64,000 nucleotides of DNA from Juglans regia (Eukaryota; Streptophyta; Magnoliopsida; Fagales; Juglandaceae): contig NC_049901.1 in the NCBI RefSeq assembly GCF_001411555.2, positions 11,976,681 through 12,040,680 of the forward strand, in the 5' to 3' direction. The position numbers were made by a program, and so were the translations under genes. Under the pieces are notes generated by a model. It was not told the DNA's origin. It saw nothing but the letters and a program-made list of their open reading frames with translations, and did not search any database. This document shows, piece after piece, positions 1 through 13,200 of this stretch. The first letter of the stretch is position 1. The number at the start of each line of letters is the position of its first letter.

Positions 1-302
1 TATGTGTGATGTATAGGCTTTAGAATAGAAATGCTCATCTAAAATATAATTGCTATACCGTCCGAGTAGAAACTGCTTGTAGATACATTTCCTCATCTAT
101 TGTTTTAATTTATTTTTACTTATAATAAAATTATTTTAATTCTAAAGAAAAATTTAAACAAAAAAGCCAAATTAGTGAAATTATATAAATGAATCGAAAT
201 TTCAAATTTGATGGCAAGATTTACAAATAAAATTTTATGATGGGTTTTTCTTTAGGATTTTGAAACAATTATGATGTCCTATTAGCAGGAGATTTTACAA
301 GG

Positions 303-490
303 GCTCTGTTTTCGGGAGAAAGGGCATAGCTTGAGCTTGAAGAAGACGAAGGAAATGACGTAGATTGAAGAAGATGAAGCAAATCTAATTTTTTGCTTGA
401 AGAAGCTCTGTTCTCGAGAGAAAATGCGAAGCTTGAAGAAGACGAAGAGATGTAGTTTTTTGCTTTAAGAAGATCTAATTTTTTAATCTA
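303..490. repeat. Two-copy direct repeat, about 102-bp period
   Basis: GCTCTGTT starts at 303 and GCTCTGTT again at 405. Each is followed by a GAGAAA block, then AGCTTGAAGAAGACGAAG. The copies have diverged. Nearby text such as GCCACATGGGATACCACG resembles dispersed-repeat DNA, but I cannot name the family. Confidence 0.5.
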
Positions 491-1029
491 TTGAGTCATG
501 CCACATGGGATACCACGTTAAGCAAGATAGTCAAGTGGAAGGAAAAACGGTGGGCCTAACTTTTTTTCTCTAGACACTAGATGGCCGTAATGAATAATAA
601 GGATATCATTACTCGAATATGCATTGACTGTTTTTTTTTTTTTTAATCTTAGGTTAAGCATATGGCTTCAAAGCAATTAAGCATAGTATTTTTTTCTTAA
701 ATTCGAATGCATTTAATCAATTTATTTATTGAGAAATTATACTCATCAATTACTATTTATTTTTATATTTTATATTTATAATTTTTTTTAAAAAATGTGA
801 AGTGTGAGATAATAAATAGCGAATGATGAAAATAAATTTTTTTTATTTATAATTGTCCAAAAAGATTAATACAGATGAATTGTTATATAGTTTCAATAAG
901 AGAAAATATAAATATCAGCCTATTGTACGCTGCAGCAGCCGCACACTCAGTGCATTAAGTGAAAAAAAAAAAAATCTATGTGGTGTGCTGCGACTTCCGG
1001 CTGATGCACAGCACAACCCTTTCAATAAT

Positions 1030-1040
1030 GTCTACTTACA

Positions 1041-1077
<37 letters not shown>

Positions 1078-1082
1078 ACTTA
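1030..1082 (+). repeat. Poly(A) micro-insertion with 9-bp duplication
   Basis: GTCTACTTA occurs at 1030-1038 and again at 1074-1082. Between them lie CACT and about 31 A residues. A short tail plus poly(A) bounded by a direct repeat is the expected product of a retro-insertion truncated almost to its tail. Confidence 0.55.
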
Positions 1083-1286
1083 AAATCGAACTATCTAATC
1101 CGATTTGTTTCGTTCGACAGAAATAACACGCGCCGCTTCAGTCTCAAGGGACCAACAAGAAAAACGCAGGCGCAGGCGCTTGTACTGGATAGAACTCCGA
1201 ACATTTTCTCTGCCATTTTCTCACGCTGGAAGCAGAGAGAAAGAAGAAGAAATAGAGAAAGAGACCCACTTTTTTCATGGTAGAAT

Positions 1287-4200
1287 ATGAAAACCCACCT
1301 CTCGAATCCTGTTGATTCCATTCAACTCCTAAAGCCCTTATACCCCTCTAAAACCCTTCTCACCCAGTACCCACATTTCTTATCCTTTTGCGCACCTTGT
1401 AAAACTCATGTGTATAGAACCAAATTACGCTCCAAGAATCTGCCAGTCCTAATTGACCATAGGAAGCTCAGAATTAGTGCTTTTAGAGCTTCGGATTCGG
1501 ACTCAGTTATAGGATCCACCAAGGCAGTGGAAGACGACGAGTCCGCTCAGCTATTCGAGGTTTTGCTTTCAAATCTCGACTTTTCTGGGTTTATTGAGTA
1601 ATGAGAAAATCGACTGTAGCCAAGCTAAGTAGAAGTAGGCTTAATTGAACTGGTTATGAAATTTGATGTTTTTCTGCTTGACGACTTATACTGCGTTCGT
1701 GCGTAATTCTGGAATTTGTCATGTGTATGGAGATATAGGTGTTAGTGAATTCACTCTCTTTCCATGTACTAAAAATTAGTAATTTCTATGATTTAAACCA
1801 CTGACGTGTCCATGGGAATATGCATATATCAATCTAAAGAGGATGCAAAAAATGTGTGAATCGTATTATTTTAATAATTAGTTTTTTGGTGTGGCAGATT
1901 TTCTGGAAAACAACTATTTCAGAGTCTGTAGTCCCTGACGTTTCTTAGTTCATGTTTTGAGAAAAATCCGATACCCATTTGGCTATATATATAACTCATT
2001 GGGATTTCTCAATTTCTAAAACTTTTCAGTCTTGTAATGTTTCAGAAATTGAAGGATGCAGAGAGGCAACGGATAAATAAGTTGGAAGAGCTTGAGAACA
2101 AGGCCAATATGCAGCTAGAGAGGCAGCTTGTCATGGCCTCGTATTGGAGCAGGGCCTTGTTGAGTATGCGCGGAAAGTTGAAAGGAACAGAGTGGGATCC
2201 TGAGAACTCACACAGGATTGACTTTAGTGATTTCTGGAGACTTCTGAACTCAAACAATGTCCAGTTCTTGGAGTACTCGAATTATGGTCAAACAATATCA
2301 GGTTACGCTTACTTCTTAATTGCTATTATTTTAATATCAAATTTTAAAACTTTTTGGCTTGTCATTTTCATTGGTGAGCTTTAATTCCTATTAATTGGGA
2401 TAAGAGCAATTCACTAATTAAAAGACTTTATGTTATGATTCAAAAAATATCCATAATGTCCACAGTGATGGTTTCATTAATTTTAAATTGTGGTCTAAGC
2501 ATGGATTTTTCCTGAGTTCCTTCAATCAGATTATTTCTGTACGGATGAAATCACTCAGAGAGATTTAACTGGATAAATTGACATTAGTTTTTTCCCTTAA
2601 AAATCAGAGAATGGTTAGGGTTAGAGCCTGAGGTGGTTTATTAGGATTAGGGCCACTCAGATTTATAATTTAAGTGATATCTACTTAAAAAATACTAAAG
2701 TGCCATCCAAGCGCTCAATTTGTAGCATGTAAGTCTGGATATGTATATCAATTAGTAGTTTGTATAGACCTATACAACTGGACTGAAATATGAAGCAACG
2801 TAAAAACAGAAAGAACTGTAACTAGTGTTAGAGCGTAAGGGGGCTATTGTGCATTGTGTTTGTAAAATTAGTGGACATGCTACAATGTTAGAATGGGTTA
2901 GAGTTATGGAGAGGACCAAATCGTATGACAATTCTTGGAGTGTCAAATGTTGGCTACGCAGTCTGTGGAATAGCATCATTGATTTTTGAAATTTAGAATT
3001 CAAGATCATGGTCTTTTGTCTATAGTTTTCCAAAATGGCACAATTTCACTTGTTCCTTCTCCTTTTGGTTGTTTGATGTGCATGTGCATATTTATTCTCT
3101 GCTTTGATGATTTGGCATCATTGCCAATGTTACTTTAAAAAATTCAGTTGCATTGTCCAAGTGCTACATCTGGTCTAATAATATTATGCCGGTAGATATT
3201 GTTATTTGAGCAATTCATTGTAGTGTTTTGCTTGGCTTAGCCTCTAGAAACATATTTGTTGTTCTTCCATCCCTTGATGGTAACTGTAAATGCCAGTTGA
3301 TTTCCAAGAACTTGGTAACTGGTCATGCATCATCTTTAATTCCTTGATATCTTCCGCTCACAATATACCTATTTTCACAGTGATCCTGCCGTACTACAGA
3401 GATGGAAAAATGGAAGGAATAGATGGGAATTCAAAGAAAGATATTATTTTTCGGCGTCATGCAGTGGACCATATGCCAATTGATTGTTGGAATGATGTTT
3501 GGCACAAGTTGCATCAGCAAATAGTAAATGTTGATGTTTTTAATCTGAACTCAGTACCAGCGGAAATGTACTCAACTGTTGCAACCACAGTGATATGGTC
3601 CATGCGGCTTGCCCTATCTATTGTCTTATATCTCTGGATTGATAGCATAATGAGGCCGATTTATGCAAAGTTAATACCTTGTGATTTGGGAACTCCTAGC
3701 AAAAATACCAGGCTGCCGCTTGAGCGTCGTGCACTTGGATCATTGGGCCAGAGTCGGTAAGTGGAGATTGATTTCTTGGTAACTTGGTTGTTGGAAAATT
3801 AATCTGTTTCTTTTTGTATATGAATAGCATTAAAGTTCAGTCAATTGTTTCCGTTCTTTTTGTACATGAGAACTTCAAGTACCACATTTTGTATTTTTTT
3901 TCCTCTCTTGGTCACGCATTAAAGTAGTATATTTGATGCTATCTCTAATATATTTGAGTTTTTGAGAAATGTTTGTGCATCTTCCTTGGTAATATATGCA
4001 CTATTAATTTCAGTCATTGTGTTTTTCTTTGTAGAGTTGATTTGTTAGTCACCTGCTTGCTAAAAGCCAAATCTCTGTACTTTAAATGGGTAGGAATTTT
4101 TGTGAGTGGGCAGAGGGTGAGCGAGTTGTTTTTGCCTTGAAAATCTGCAAAATTAAAGGAATGAATTGATTAAATCCGTTTCATATATAAGGGGCTGAGG

Positions 4201-7200
4201 AAAGAGGTGGCTCAGAGACAAGTTTGATGCTAAATATGGCGTGGCCCTACTATCTTTGAGCATTTTGAAGCATAGATAATTGAGATGTATTATTTAAGTT
4301 TCAACCTACCAGCATGCTTCTCCTTGGATCTTGTTTTCATTGTGATGCTTTTTAAGGCTGAGCCATGGAGCAAAGCCCACGGAAATTCATTTGGGAAATC
4401 TGGTTCTCCTAAAGATTCTTTTAACTAAGAATGTAGCTATTGATAAGATATTGACTATGGATATATTACGCTCCAGAATATGTAGGTCCCTATTGATGTG
4501 TGCCTTGCAAACTGGACTTGAAGGTGTTCTACTACTCTTAAGAAAAGGTCAATTACCTGTAGAAATGGATGCTTCTTTGATAAATCAAAGCCTCGTGTGT
4601 TGTGTCGTTGGAGTTCTTGCATAGATCATGACAACTTTACATAGTAATTATTGTTAATATCAATTTGTATTTGAAAAGTGACAATCATACATATTCATGT
4701 TGTGAAGATATCTGCAGAAATGATTTTTGCCACAAAATTTCATGGATCTAACTTTTAGCTACCTTTCCCCTAGGGCAAAATTTATATCAGCAGAAGAGAC
4801 TACAGGTGTTACATTTGATGATTTCGCTGGCCAGGAATATATAAAGAGGGAACTACAGGAGATTGTACGGATTTTAAAAAATGATGAAGAGTTCCAGGAC
4901 AAAGGGATCTATAGCCCAAAGGGCGTACTTCTCCATGGACCTCCTGGAACTGGTAAAACATTGTTGGCTAAAGCTATTGCTGGTGAAGCAGGACTTCCTT
5001 TCTTTGCAGCAAATGGCACTGATTTTGTCGAGGTGAGGCATGATTTTTCTTAGCGTTTAGGGTTATGTAAAAAGGGCCATAATAGCTGTCACTTCAGAAC
5101 TATTGTGGCTTCAAATGATAAAGGTCATATTTGAAATTTAATTGGTTCACCATAGCTTCTGAGTTCAGTCCAGGTGCATCTCTTCTAATATAATGGAGTG
5201 GCTGAAAATATGGAACCATCAATCCGTCTGATCCTAAAAGCACGATGCTTGGACTCAAAACCATAAGAAAAGTTAAAATTTGGCAGTTTTTAAACCAAAA
5301 ATTTTTTTTTTGATAAGTAAAAATATTATATATATTAATAAGAGTAACCAAGTACATGGGACGTATACAAGAAAACACCTAGCCCATACTAACTATCCCC
5401 AAATGACCCAAAAAGCCCATGAAAATTAGAAATCTATCCAAAATACATAAAGTCCGAATTAGAATAGAACACACCTCCCCAACCCCCACCCCCAGTAAGA
5501 CTAATACTCCCCCCGAAACTCCCTTTATGAGGACGTTTTTATAATGCCCTCCCTTTTGTCTTCCCTCGACTTGAGCTACCTCCCTTAGCATTGTAGTTGA
5601 TTGCACAAGAAATACGCTTTAACTCCTTGCTTTTCTTAAAATTTGATTTGGTTTCAAGTGAGTGGCCCGCCTCTATCGCAGTAAGTAGTGCTTTAAATTG
5701 GTCTTTACATCCTCCGTATGAAAGCCCCATAATATGTTGAATCTTGTTAACCTTATGCAGAACCACCCAATATTTTGTTTGTTGGAGGAAGAGAAACCAG
5801 GGGAGCAACATTATCTCCATACATAGTTCCCAACTACTCTCTTGACCCTAGACGTTCCTCCTCACAAGGCACCAACGATAAATCCGTAATTTCATCCCCG
5901 CAGTATTCTGCATTCAAATCCCGAACCTCCTTAATAGCTATATTGTTGTTGCCCATTGTTGCTGTCACGATTAGAGGTTCCTTCACCTCTGGCATAGGTG
6001 TCGTCGTTCCATCGACGAGAACATTGCTTGTAGGTGCTCCACCCCCTGATGACCCTTTCTGTGCCACTTTGTCAGACCCTACTACTTCCTCAGGAGGCAT
6101 AGAACAGGTAGGGGGAGCACTATCTTCTATTACCCCATTTTCATCTTCTGAAAGAAGCTCGTTTGCTTCTTACAAAGTACTCAAAACCTGGAAGGACCCC
6201 CATCTTCAACTGAAAGTGAACCCGAGAAAAAGGTACCAACCCCAATTGCAACTGGTGACTGAGGGCAGTTAGACGGCAAATCGGTGTGAACAGTGATCCC
6301 GGTATGCGATGACCCTATTTGTGACGGCGTCGAAGTGCCCTTTGCTAGCACACTTGAGGCCTTCAAACCACCCCCCCTCCCCCCGCGCTCGCGCGCGTCC
6401 CTTTTCAACCCACCACCCAAACCCGTGACCAGGTCCAACCCCTTATCCACATTAATCATAAGATTTCTCACATACTCAATAACTCTCGTCAATTGAGCTT
6501 TAACAGCCCACAAGACCCCCTCCACTTCTCCCACACTCGACCGAGGCAGCCATTCCACCCTGCACCACATGGTGCTTACCCTCCACTTCTCCCAATTTCA
6601 CCTGACAGCCTTTGTCTCCTACAAGTGTCTTACCCTTTCCTTCCGCCACGAAGCTATTCTTGACCGGACTACCCGCCGGTGACCTTAACACCGAGGTGTA
6701 CGAGGCACCTTTGACAGAGGAAGGCCTTCCCACTGTCTTTCCATCAACGAACTCCCCTTTATTTGCATGCTTCAGAAAAACGACTTTGGACCTAGTGACG
6801 CTTCGAATGGAATTCAGAAAACCTTTCCATCTGATGCCATTTGCGGCTTCAGGGGATCACCAACAAACCTTTCCTCCTCCCATTCTGGAATTCTGAAAGT
6901 TGCAGAAAATTTCCCCATGCGTTAGTATGATGTTGAATGATGAGAACTCCATTACCCATCCTTAACTCCCTGAAGAAATCATCATGACATATGAGTTCTA
7001 AACAATCCTCTATCCCCTTACCAACCCATGAAGCTGCCGTCCCACATAGGCACATGAACTTAGTTATCCTTTTACTACGTTCAAAGATGCGAAAGCTATT
7101 TCCTCCCTCTTTTGTAAAAACAAAAGTTTTTTATTCCACCTTCAACCACCTTTCACAGGGATGGGCAACGTGGGCCCTCTACCTCGCCCCAGTCCACCCC

Positions 7201-10200
7201 GCTGCCGCCCCATAGGGAGAAAACCTAGTGGGGCCCCGGCCCACTATGTATAAAAAAAAAAATTTTAATATATTATATTTATATAAATATATTGTATATA
7301 AATATATAGAATGTGTTGAAGACTTTAATTTGTATTCAAGTTATAATGAGTCCCACATTGCTAAGTATGACTATTGTATTGCCTTGGCCTCTTATATAAA
7401 GGTTGGCCTAGGAGGCCAAAACAATCTAAAATATAACTCTAATGAGTTTAAAAACTATTTTATTAGTTTTAAATTTTTTTTGTATTTATAAATTTTAATT
7501 TACAATTTAAATTATGTTATAATTTGGGTTTAAAAAATATTTTTGGACCCATAAATAACTTTTAAACCGAATGGGCCATGGGGCAGTATTGACTTGGGCG
7601 GGGCGGATGAGGTGTTTGACCTTGCCCTCGGCATCGGGGCAGAGGGCCTTGCCCGCCTCCAGGGGGCGGGGTGCAGGGTTGAAAAGCTTGCCCCCCGCAT
7701 GGTGCGGGGCGGGGTGTGGGGAAGGGTCCACCCCGTCTCGCACCATGCGGGTATCACTCCTAACCTCTCTCACCTTCCATCTGAAATGAATTCGCATCGC
7801 GCTTCATCATCCTTTGGTCCCAAATCACAACATCATCTCCTAAAATATCAAGGTTCCTCTCACTTCGTCATCTCCGGCATCATCTCCCAAAACATGTAGA
7901 TTTGATGTAGGTTTGTGCTGGAGAAATCAAAGGAGTGGTTTCTTGAGAAAATCTTATCGCCGGAGGGAGGATAGACGTCGAAGTGCCCTCAGAGGAGTCG
8001 CTTGAGCCCGACGGTATTGTCTGTGGTGGTGGAGACATAGATCCGACGGACGACGGTCCGAGAGATCTCCTTGAAGATTCTGAATCTTGTCGCCAGAGGG
8101 AGGACTGACGTCGGAGTGCCCTTAGAGGAGTTGGCAGAGCCCGTCAGTCTTGTCTGTGTCGGGGAGGCCTTGGTATGACGGTCGACGATGCCTCTGAGAA
8201 ATCTCCTCAACGTCTTTGTGGAATTTGAGAAATTCTAGGTCGCCGGAGGGCGGACCGACGCTGGAAGTGCCCTCAGCAGAGACGCCGAAGTCCATTGGCC
8301 TTGTCTATGGCTGTGGTAGGGTGTCTTAGGTGAAGGGTGACAGCGGGGTTAGCCTTAAGGTTTTCTCTCTTACTCTGGCTTAAGATATTAAACCAAAAAT
8401 ATTTTGAAAGTAAATCTTTATTTTGCAGCCAAGAACATGGCAATAGATATTGGTCTCCCTAATGTGAACAGGAAATAAATAGTTCTAAAATTGTGTATAG
8501 AATGATAAATATATCAGTGGGCATATGCTTTATTCTTATCTTGAGTTAGTTTGCAATGATTCGAAATTCATGTTAGGTTCCTTTGATTGGCTGATATGCT
8601 TCCATGAAGCATAATTTGCCTTCCTCTCTTGTTAGATTTGCTCCAATCTTCTCTATATTATTGTGATTCTTAGCTCCTTCACCTAAACTATTGGTTGCAT
8701 CTGCTATTTATTTATTTTTATGGTCATTGAAATGAGCATTTACCAACCTGCATGCTAACTGCACTCATCATCCTTATTTTGGTTGAGTTTTTTTTTTTTT
8801 TTTTCTCCTACTGTTCGAGTTTGAACAAGAATTGGCTGACTGATTAGCTTTTCCAGATGTTTGTTGGTGTGGCAGCATCCCGTGTTAAGGATCTTTTTGC
8901 TAGTGCCAGATCATTTGCACCTTCCATTATTTTTATTGATGAGATAGATGCTATTGGTAGCAAGCGTGGTGGACCTGATATTGGTGGGGTAAGATAATTT
9001 AATTTAATTTAAGCACATGTTTACTGAACGTCACCAATTCGTAGTTGTGTTTTCTACTATGTTTTCTTTAATGCTGTTCCAAATATAAAACTAAATGTAT
9101 AGTTGCTTGTGTGAATATCCTTGCTTTGTATTTAATTTTTTATGCATATTCTTCTTTGCTCTGGAAATTCTGGGTCATGGTTGGCTTGAGAGGGGTCTGT
9201 CCTTGCAAATGTATTGTAACACTAGGCCTCGTTTGTTTTTAGAGATGAGATGAGTTGAAATTAAAGTTAAAAAGTTGAATAAAATATTGTTAGAATATAT
9301 TTGTTAATATTATTTTTGTTTTGAGATTTGAAAAGTTGAATTATTTATTTTATTTTGTGTGGGAATTTGGGAAAGTTGTAATGATGAGATGAGAGGTTTT
9401 CAAAGTTTTGGGTTTTAGTCTTGAAAGCAAACCAGGCCAATAAATCCTCAACTCCTGGGAGGGCTTGATTTACATCCACAATAGATATAATATGCTGGAA
9501 TTTTAAGCCATATAAATAGGCTTCTTTTCCAAGTACAGAGAAAGCTACTTGAATCTTTCTCAATGGCTACGTCATTATATGAAGCTATGTTAGTGGAAAA
9601 TCCAGATTTGAGTTTTGTGTATGCCATATCATGTTAACTTCAGAATGTACTAATGGTTTTGCCTATGCCTGCTCTTATTTTTCATAGTCTGCCTTCATAT
9701 CCTTGCATGTGTAATTTGCTTTGTACGTATAGGGTGGTGCAGAGAGGGAACAGGGCCTGCTTCAGATACTGACTGAGTTGGATGGATTTAAAGTTTCCAC
9801 ATCACAGGTATGCTTTTGTATCTTCTCCTGGAATGGAAAGAAGAGATTATCTGGTTTTGACTGCCATATTCTGCATTGTCAGGTGCTGGTCATAGGTGCA
9901 ACGAATAGATTGGATATTCTTGATCCTGCTCTCTTGAGGAAGGGTCGTTTTGACAAGATCATAAGAGTTGGTTTGCCATCAAAAGATGGTAGATTGGCCA
10001 TATTGAAGGTATTTTTGCTCAATATGTTTATTCCATTGTTGGAGTGAAGAACACAACTGTTGCAAAACTGGAGTTTTTAACAGCAGGAAAAAAACAAAAG
10101 AAATTAAAATTCTAGCTTTCTTGATATTTCGTAGCAGTGGCATCAATCCCATCCTAAAACTGTCCATGCCGGCCAGTATCACTCATTATAATTTATATAG

Positions 10201-13200
10201 ACTGGGACTACAAAAATTATGTGTGTTGGTTGTAGATACATACATAAATATATACATATTTATTAGCTAGAAAGATAAATAAGTAAAGAACAAATGGGTA
10301 ATGTATGAACCTCTTACAATCAGAACTTCAATTGATAATGATGACTTGATACATCTTACTTGCTTTATATGTTTGAATGGATTATTTATCAATAAAATGT
10401 TGTTTACCAATAAAAAAAATTGTTTGAATGGGTTATCTTTTATCTTTGTTGTATTACAGTTGGTTTAAGTTACTTTTTGAGTAATACATTAACAAAGAAA
10501 GAGCTGTGCAGTAGAGTGGTCTGGTGCCCCGTTTGTTGTTTGTTTACTTAATTTATATTTTGTGCAACACAGGTGCATGCTAGAAATAAGTATTTTCGTT
10601 CTGAGGGAGAAAAGGAAGCTCTCCTTCAGGAGATTGCAGATCTTACAGATGATTTTACTGGGGCAGAGTTGCAGAATATACTGTGATAAATTCTTAGTCC
10701 ATCTATCCATTCTCAATTCAACGCTATAACGTAGAATCTGACACTTTCTTCAATTGAATGACAGGAACGAAGCTGGAATATTGACTGCCCGTAAGGATTT
10801 AGATTACATTGGACGAGAAGAGCTGCTAGAGGCTTTGAAAAGGGTTTGTTGTGCCTCCCTATCTCTTACTGGGAAAGATTAAGCCCTTTTGCTTGGACAT
10901 GTAATTAATGCATTTTCACTTCTCTGTATATTTAACGAGTTGCAGCAAAAGGGCACATTTGAAACAGGCCAAGAAGATAGTAGAGAAATTCCAGAGGAAT
11001 TAAAACTGAGATTGGCATACAGAGAAGCAGCAGTTGCTGTTCTTGCATGCTACTTCCCAGATTCCTATCGGCCTTTCACTGAGGTCATTTTCATGTCATC
11101 TCATTTGGTCAGAGGTTCCCCATCTTGATAGAGTTTAAACTAAAGTTTGCAAATGGCTTTTGCAGACAGATATAAAATCCATCCGTAGCCAGCCAAATAT
11201 GCAGTATGCTGAAATTTCAGGAAGAGTTTTCTTAAGAAAATCAGATTATGTGAACTCAATTGTGCGTGCATGTGCTCGTAAGTAACAAAATATTACCTTG
11301 TTTTGCATAATCATCTTCGATAGCTCCCTGCAGCTTTTGTTTTTCTTGCTCATTATTTCTGAGATTTTGTTCCAAATATGTTGCATGCTTCTTTTTCCTT
11401 TTATTTAATAGAGTAAATTGATGTATTATCTTGAGTATGGCTTCAGTTGAGTTCAAAGAAGTATGAACTTGTATTTGATGGAGAAGAGAACTATGTTCTA
11501 AACGATTTAAATCTTGGAAAATTTGTTGATTATCAAATTCTTTCATGAAAAACCTATGCATCCCTTTGGGGGTATTTCAATACATTTAAGGAATGCGGTG
11601 AATGTAGTTGGGTGACAAATATGTTCACTGAAATTGGTTTTTTCCCCCTTTGGGGAGGGTTTAGGATGATTCTCTCCAAAATTCCGTTGACTACTACCGC
11701 GTGATTGACAGCTGTAGTGCATGCTGGGTGGACTTTCTCCTCCATGTGGCTAGATAATGAGTTAATTGGGACGTATTGAGAGTGGGAAACAAATTTGGAA
11801 GAGGAAGCATTAAAGGGCTTTGTCAGAAGTCAGAATCCCACCAACATTATTCTGAATTCAACCCATGACATGTCAGAAGCCTATAGGTCTTTGGCCATCC
11901 GAACTCACATGTGTTGGAAGCTGACATGTCAAGTTGGGTCGAGATTCCAGGTCGATCTTGAGCACCCCTTTTCACACATGTTTTACTAGGTTTGATTTTA
12001 TAAACCATTGGAAAGAGGTTCAAAAATTTCACAGTAAGCGTACAAACTGTATTTTACGTTACTATATTGCCAACTTTTTGGGGTATAGATTGTATGAAGT
12101 TTTGCTTTTGGATTGCATAGTTATTGATTTACTAGTGCACATAGCAAGTCTATGGCACCTGTATAGTGAATTTACTATTTAGGCCTGAAGAATTTTAACC
12201 TCAAATGTAGTTACTGCATCATGTGCAGAAAAACTACGCGCATGTTCAATTAATTTTATGGATTCCTTAAATGGTTTGCCATCAGATCATATTCTTAGCA
12301 GGTGTTTCTATGTGATTTAACCAATCCTGATTACTGAGGAAGAGTGATTCACTGAATATGCTATTCATATGTTTATTTCGATTTTCTTACTTAACAAAAA
12401 AAAAAAAAAAAAAATTTCGATTTTGGTTTCTAGTAAATGTGATTATTTCTCACTGATGGCGCCAATGTTTAGCAAGAGTAATTGAGGAGGAGATGTTTGG
12501 GGTTGACAATGTGTGTTGGATCTCTGGAAAGGCTACATTAGAAGCTTCAAAGCGCACGGAATTCTTGATTCTACAGACAGGAATGACAGCATTTGGGAAA
12601 GCATACTACAGGAATCAAGGTGATCTTGTGCCAAATGTACGTTGAAAGATCAACTCATAAAACTCCAATTGTGTGTGTGTATTATTTTTGGAACAAGAGC
12701 TTTTCTGGAGTACATATGTAATATCAGTTACTTTTCATCACTATAACAGCTTGCTGCCAAACTTGAAGCACTTAGAGATGAATACATGCGTTATGCCGTG
12801 GAAAAATGCTCTTCTGTCTTGAGAGAATACCATTCAGCCGTAGAGACAATCACAGGTCATGTTAATTTCTGTTTCGTTTATTAGTTAATTGAACAATGCC
12901 TTGCATTTGGTTGTCAGTTGAACTTGTTAAATTATCAGTTGTTCCAAAATCCTGAGTTAATAGGAAGGGGTGAATTCAATGTTTAATTATATTCTAGCAC
13001 TCCCCTTGTACCTGAGTCAGAACTTTCCCTAAATAAGTATGCTTAGTACGTGGAATATTCAACTAAAATGGATATAAAGTATGGAATCAAAATTCGAACT
13101 CAGGCCCATTGCTCTTATCTATTTTGAATGATCAATTATCCAAAAAACTTAAGTTAATTAAAAGTGGTGAATGTGATCATTTAGTTATACTATGAGAAAA

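Larger units (their letters stand above)
1..1286. other. 5' flank of FTSHI4, no gene seen
   Basis: The stretch is AT-rich with no coding region I can support. It holds a short direct duplication near 303-490, a T tract near 631-644 and a poly(A) insertion at 1039-1073 (separate entries). The last 200 bases are more GC-balanced and probably hold the promoter and 5' UTR of FTSHI4. I see no convincing TATA box. Confidence 0.5.
5290..8400 (-). mobile_element. Antisense LINE derivative in FTSHI4 intron 4
   Basis: TTAAACCAAAAAT is present at 5290-5302 and again at 8388-8400, a perfect 13-bp target-site duplication. Next to the left copy is an oligo(T) followed by GATAAGTAAAAATATT and the complement of a LINE 3' end, so the element reads on the minus strand. 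Inside are an ORF1 relic (about 7140-5539), 5' tandem monomers (8320-7957) and a nested GC-rich element (7156-7762). Only about 230 bp separate the end of ORF1 from the 3' tail, so endonuclease and reverse transcriptase are missing. Without the nested element it is about 2.5 kb. It accounts for most of the 3.8-kb intron 4 (5033-8856). Confidence 0.75.

Noticed and set aside
1091..1321. 76-aa minus-strand frame over the FTSHI4 start
   Set aside because: It overlaps the 5' UTR and transit-peptide exon of FTSHI4; no support for an antisense gene.
5775..6272. 165-aa plus-strand frame in FTSHI4 intron 4
   Set aside because: It is opposite the LINE ORF1 relic, which has recognisable motifs on the minus strand.
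7507..7899. GC-rich open frames on both strands
   Set aside because: They fall on the GC-rich end of a nested mobile element; their Pro/Arg/Gly composition is a base-composition artefact.
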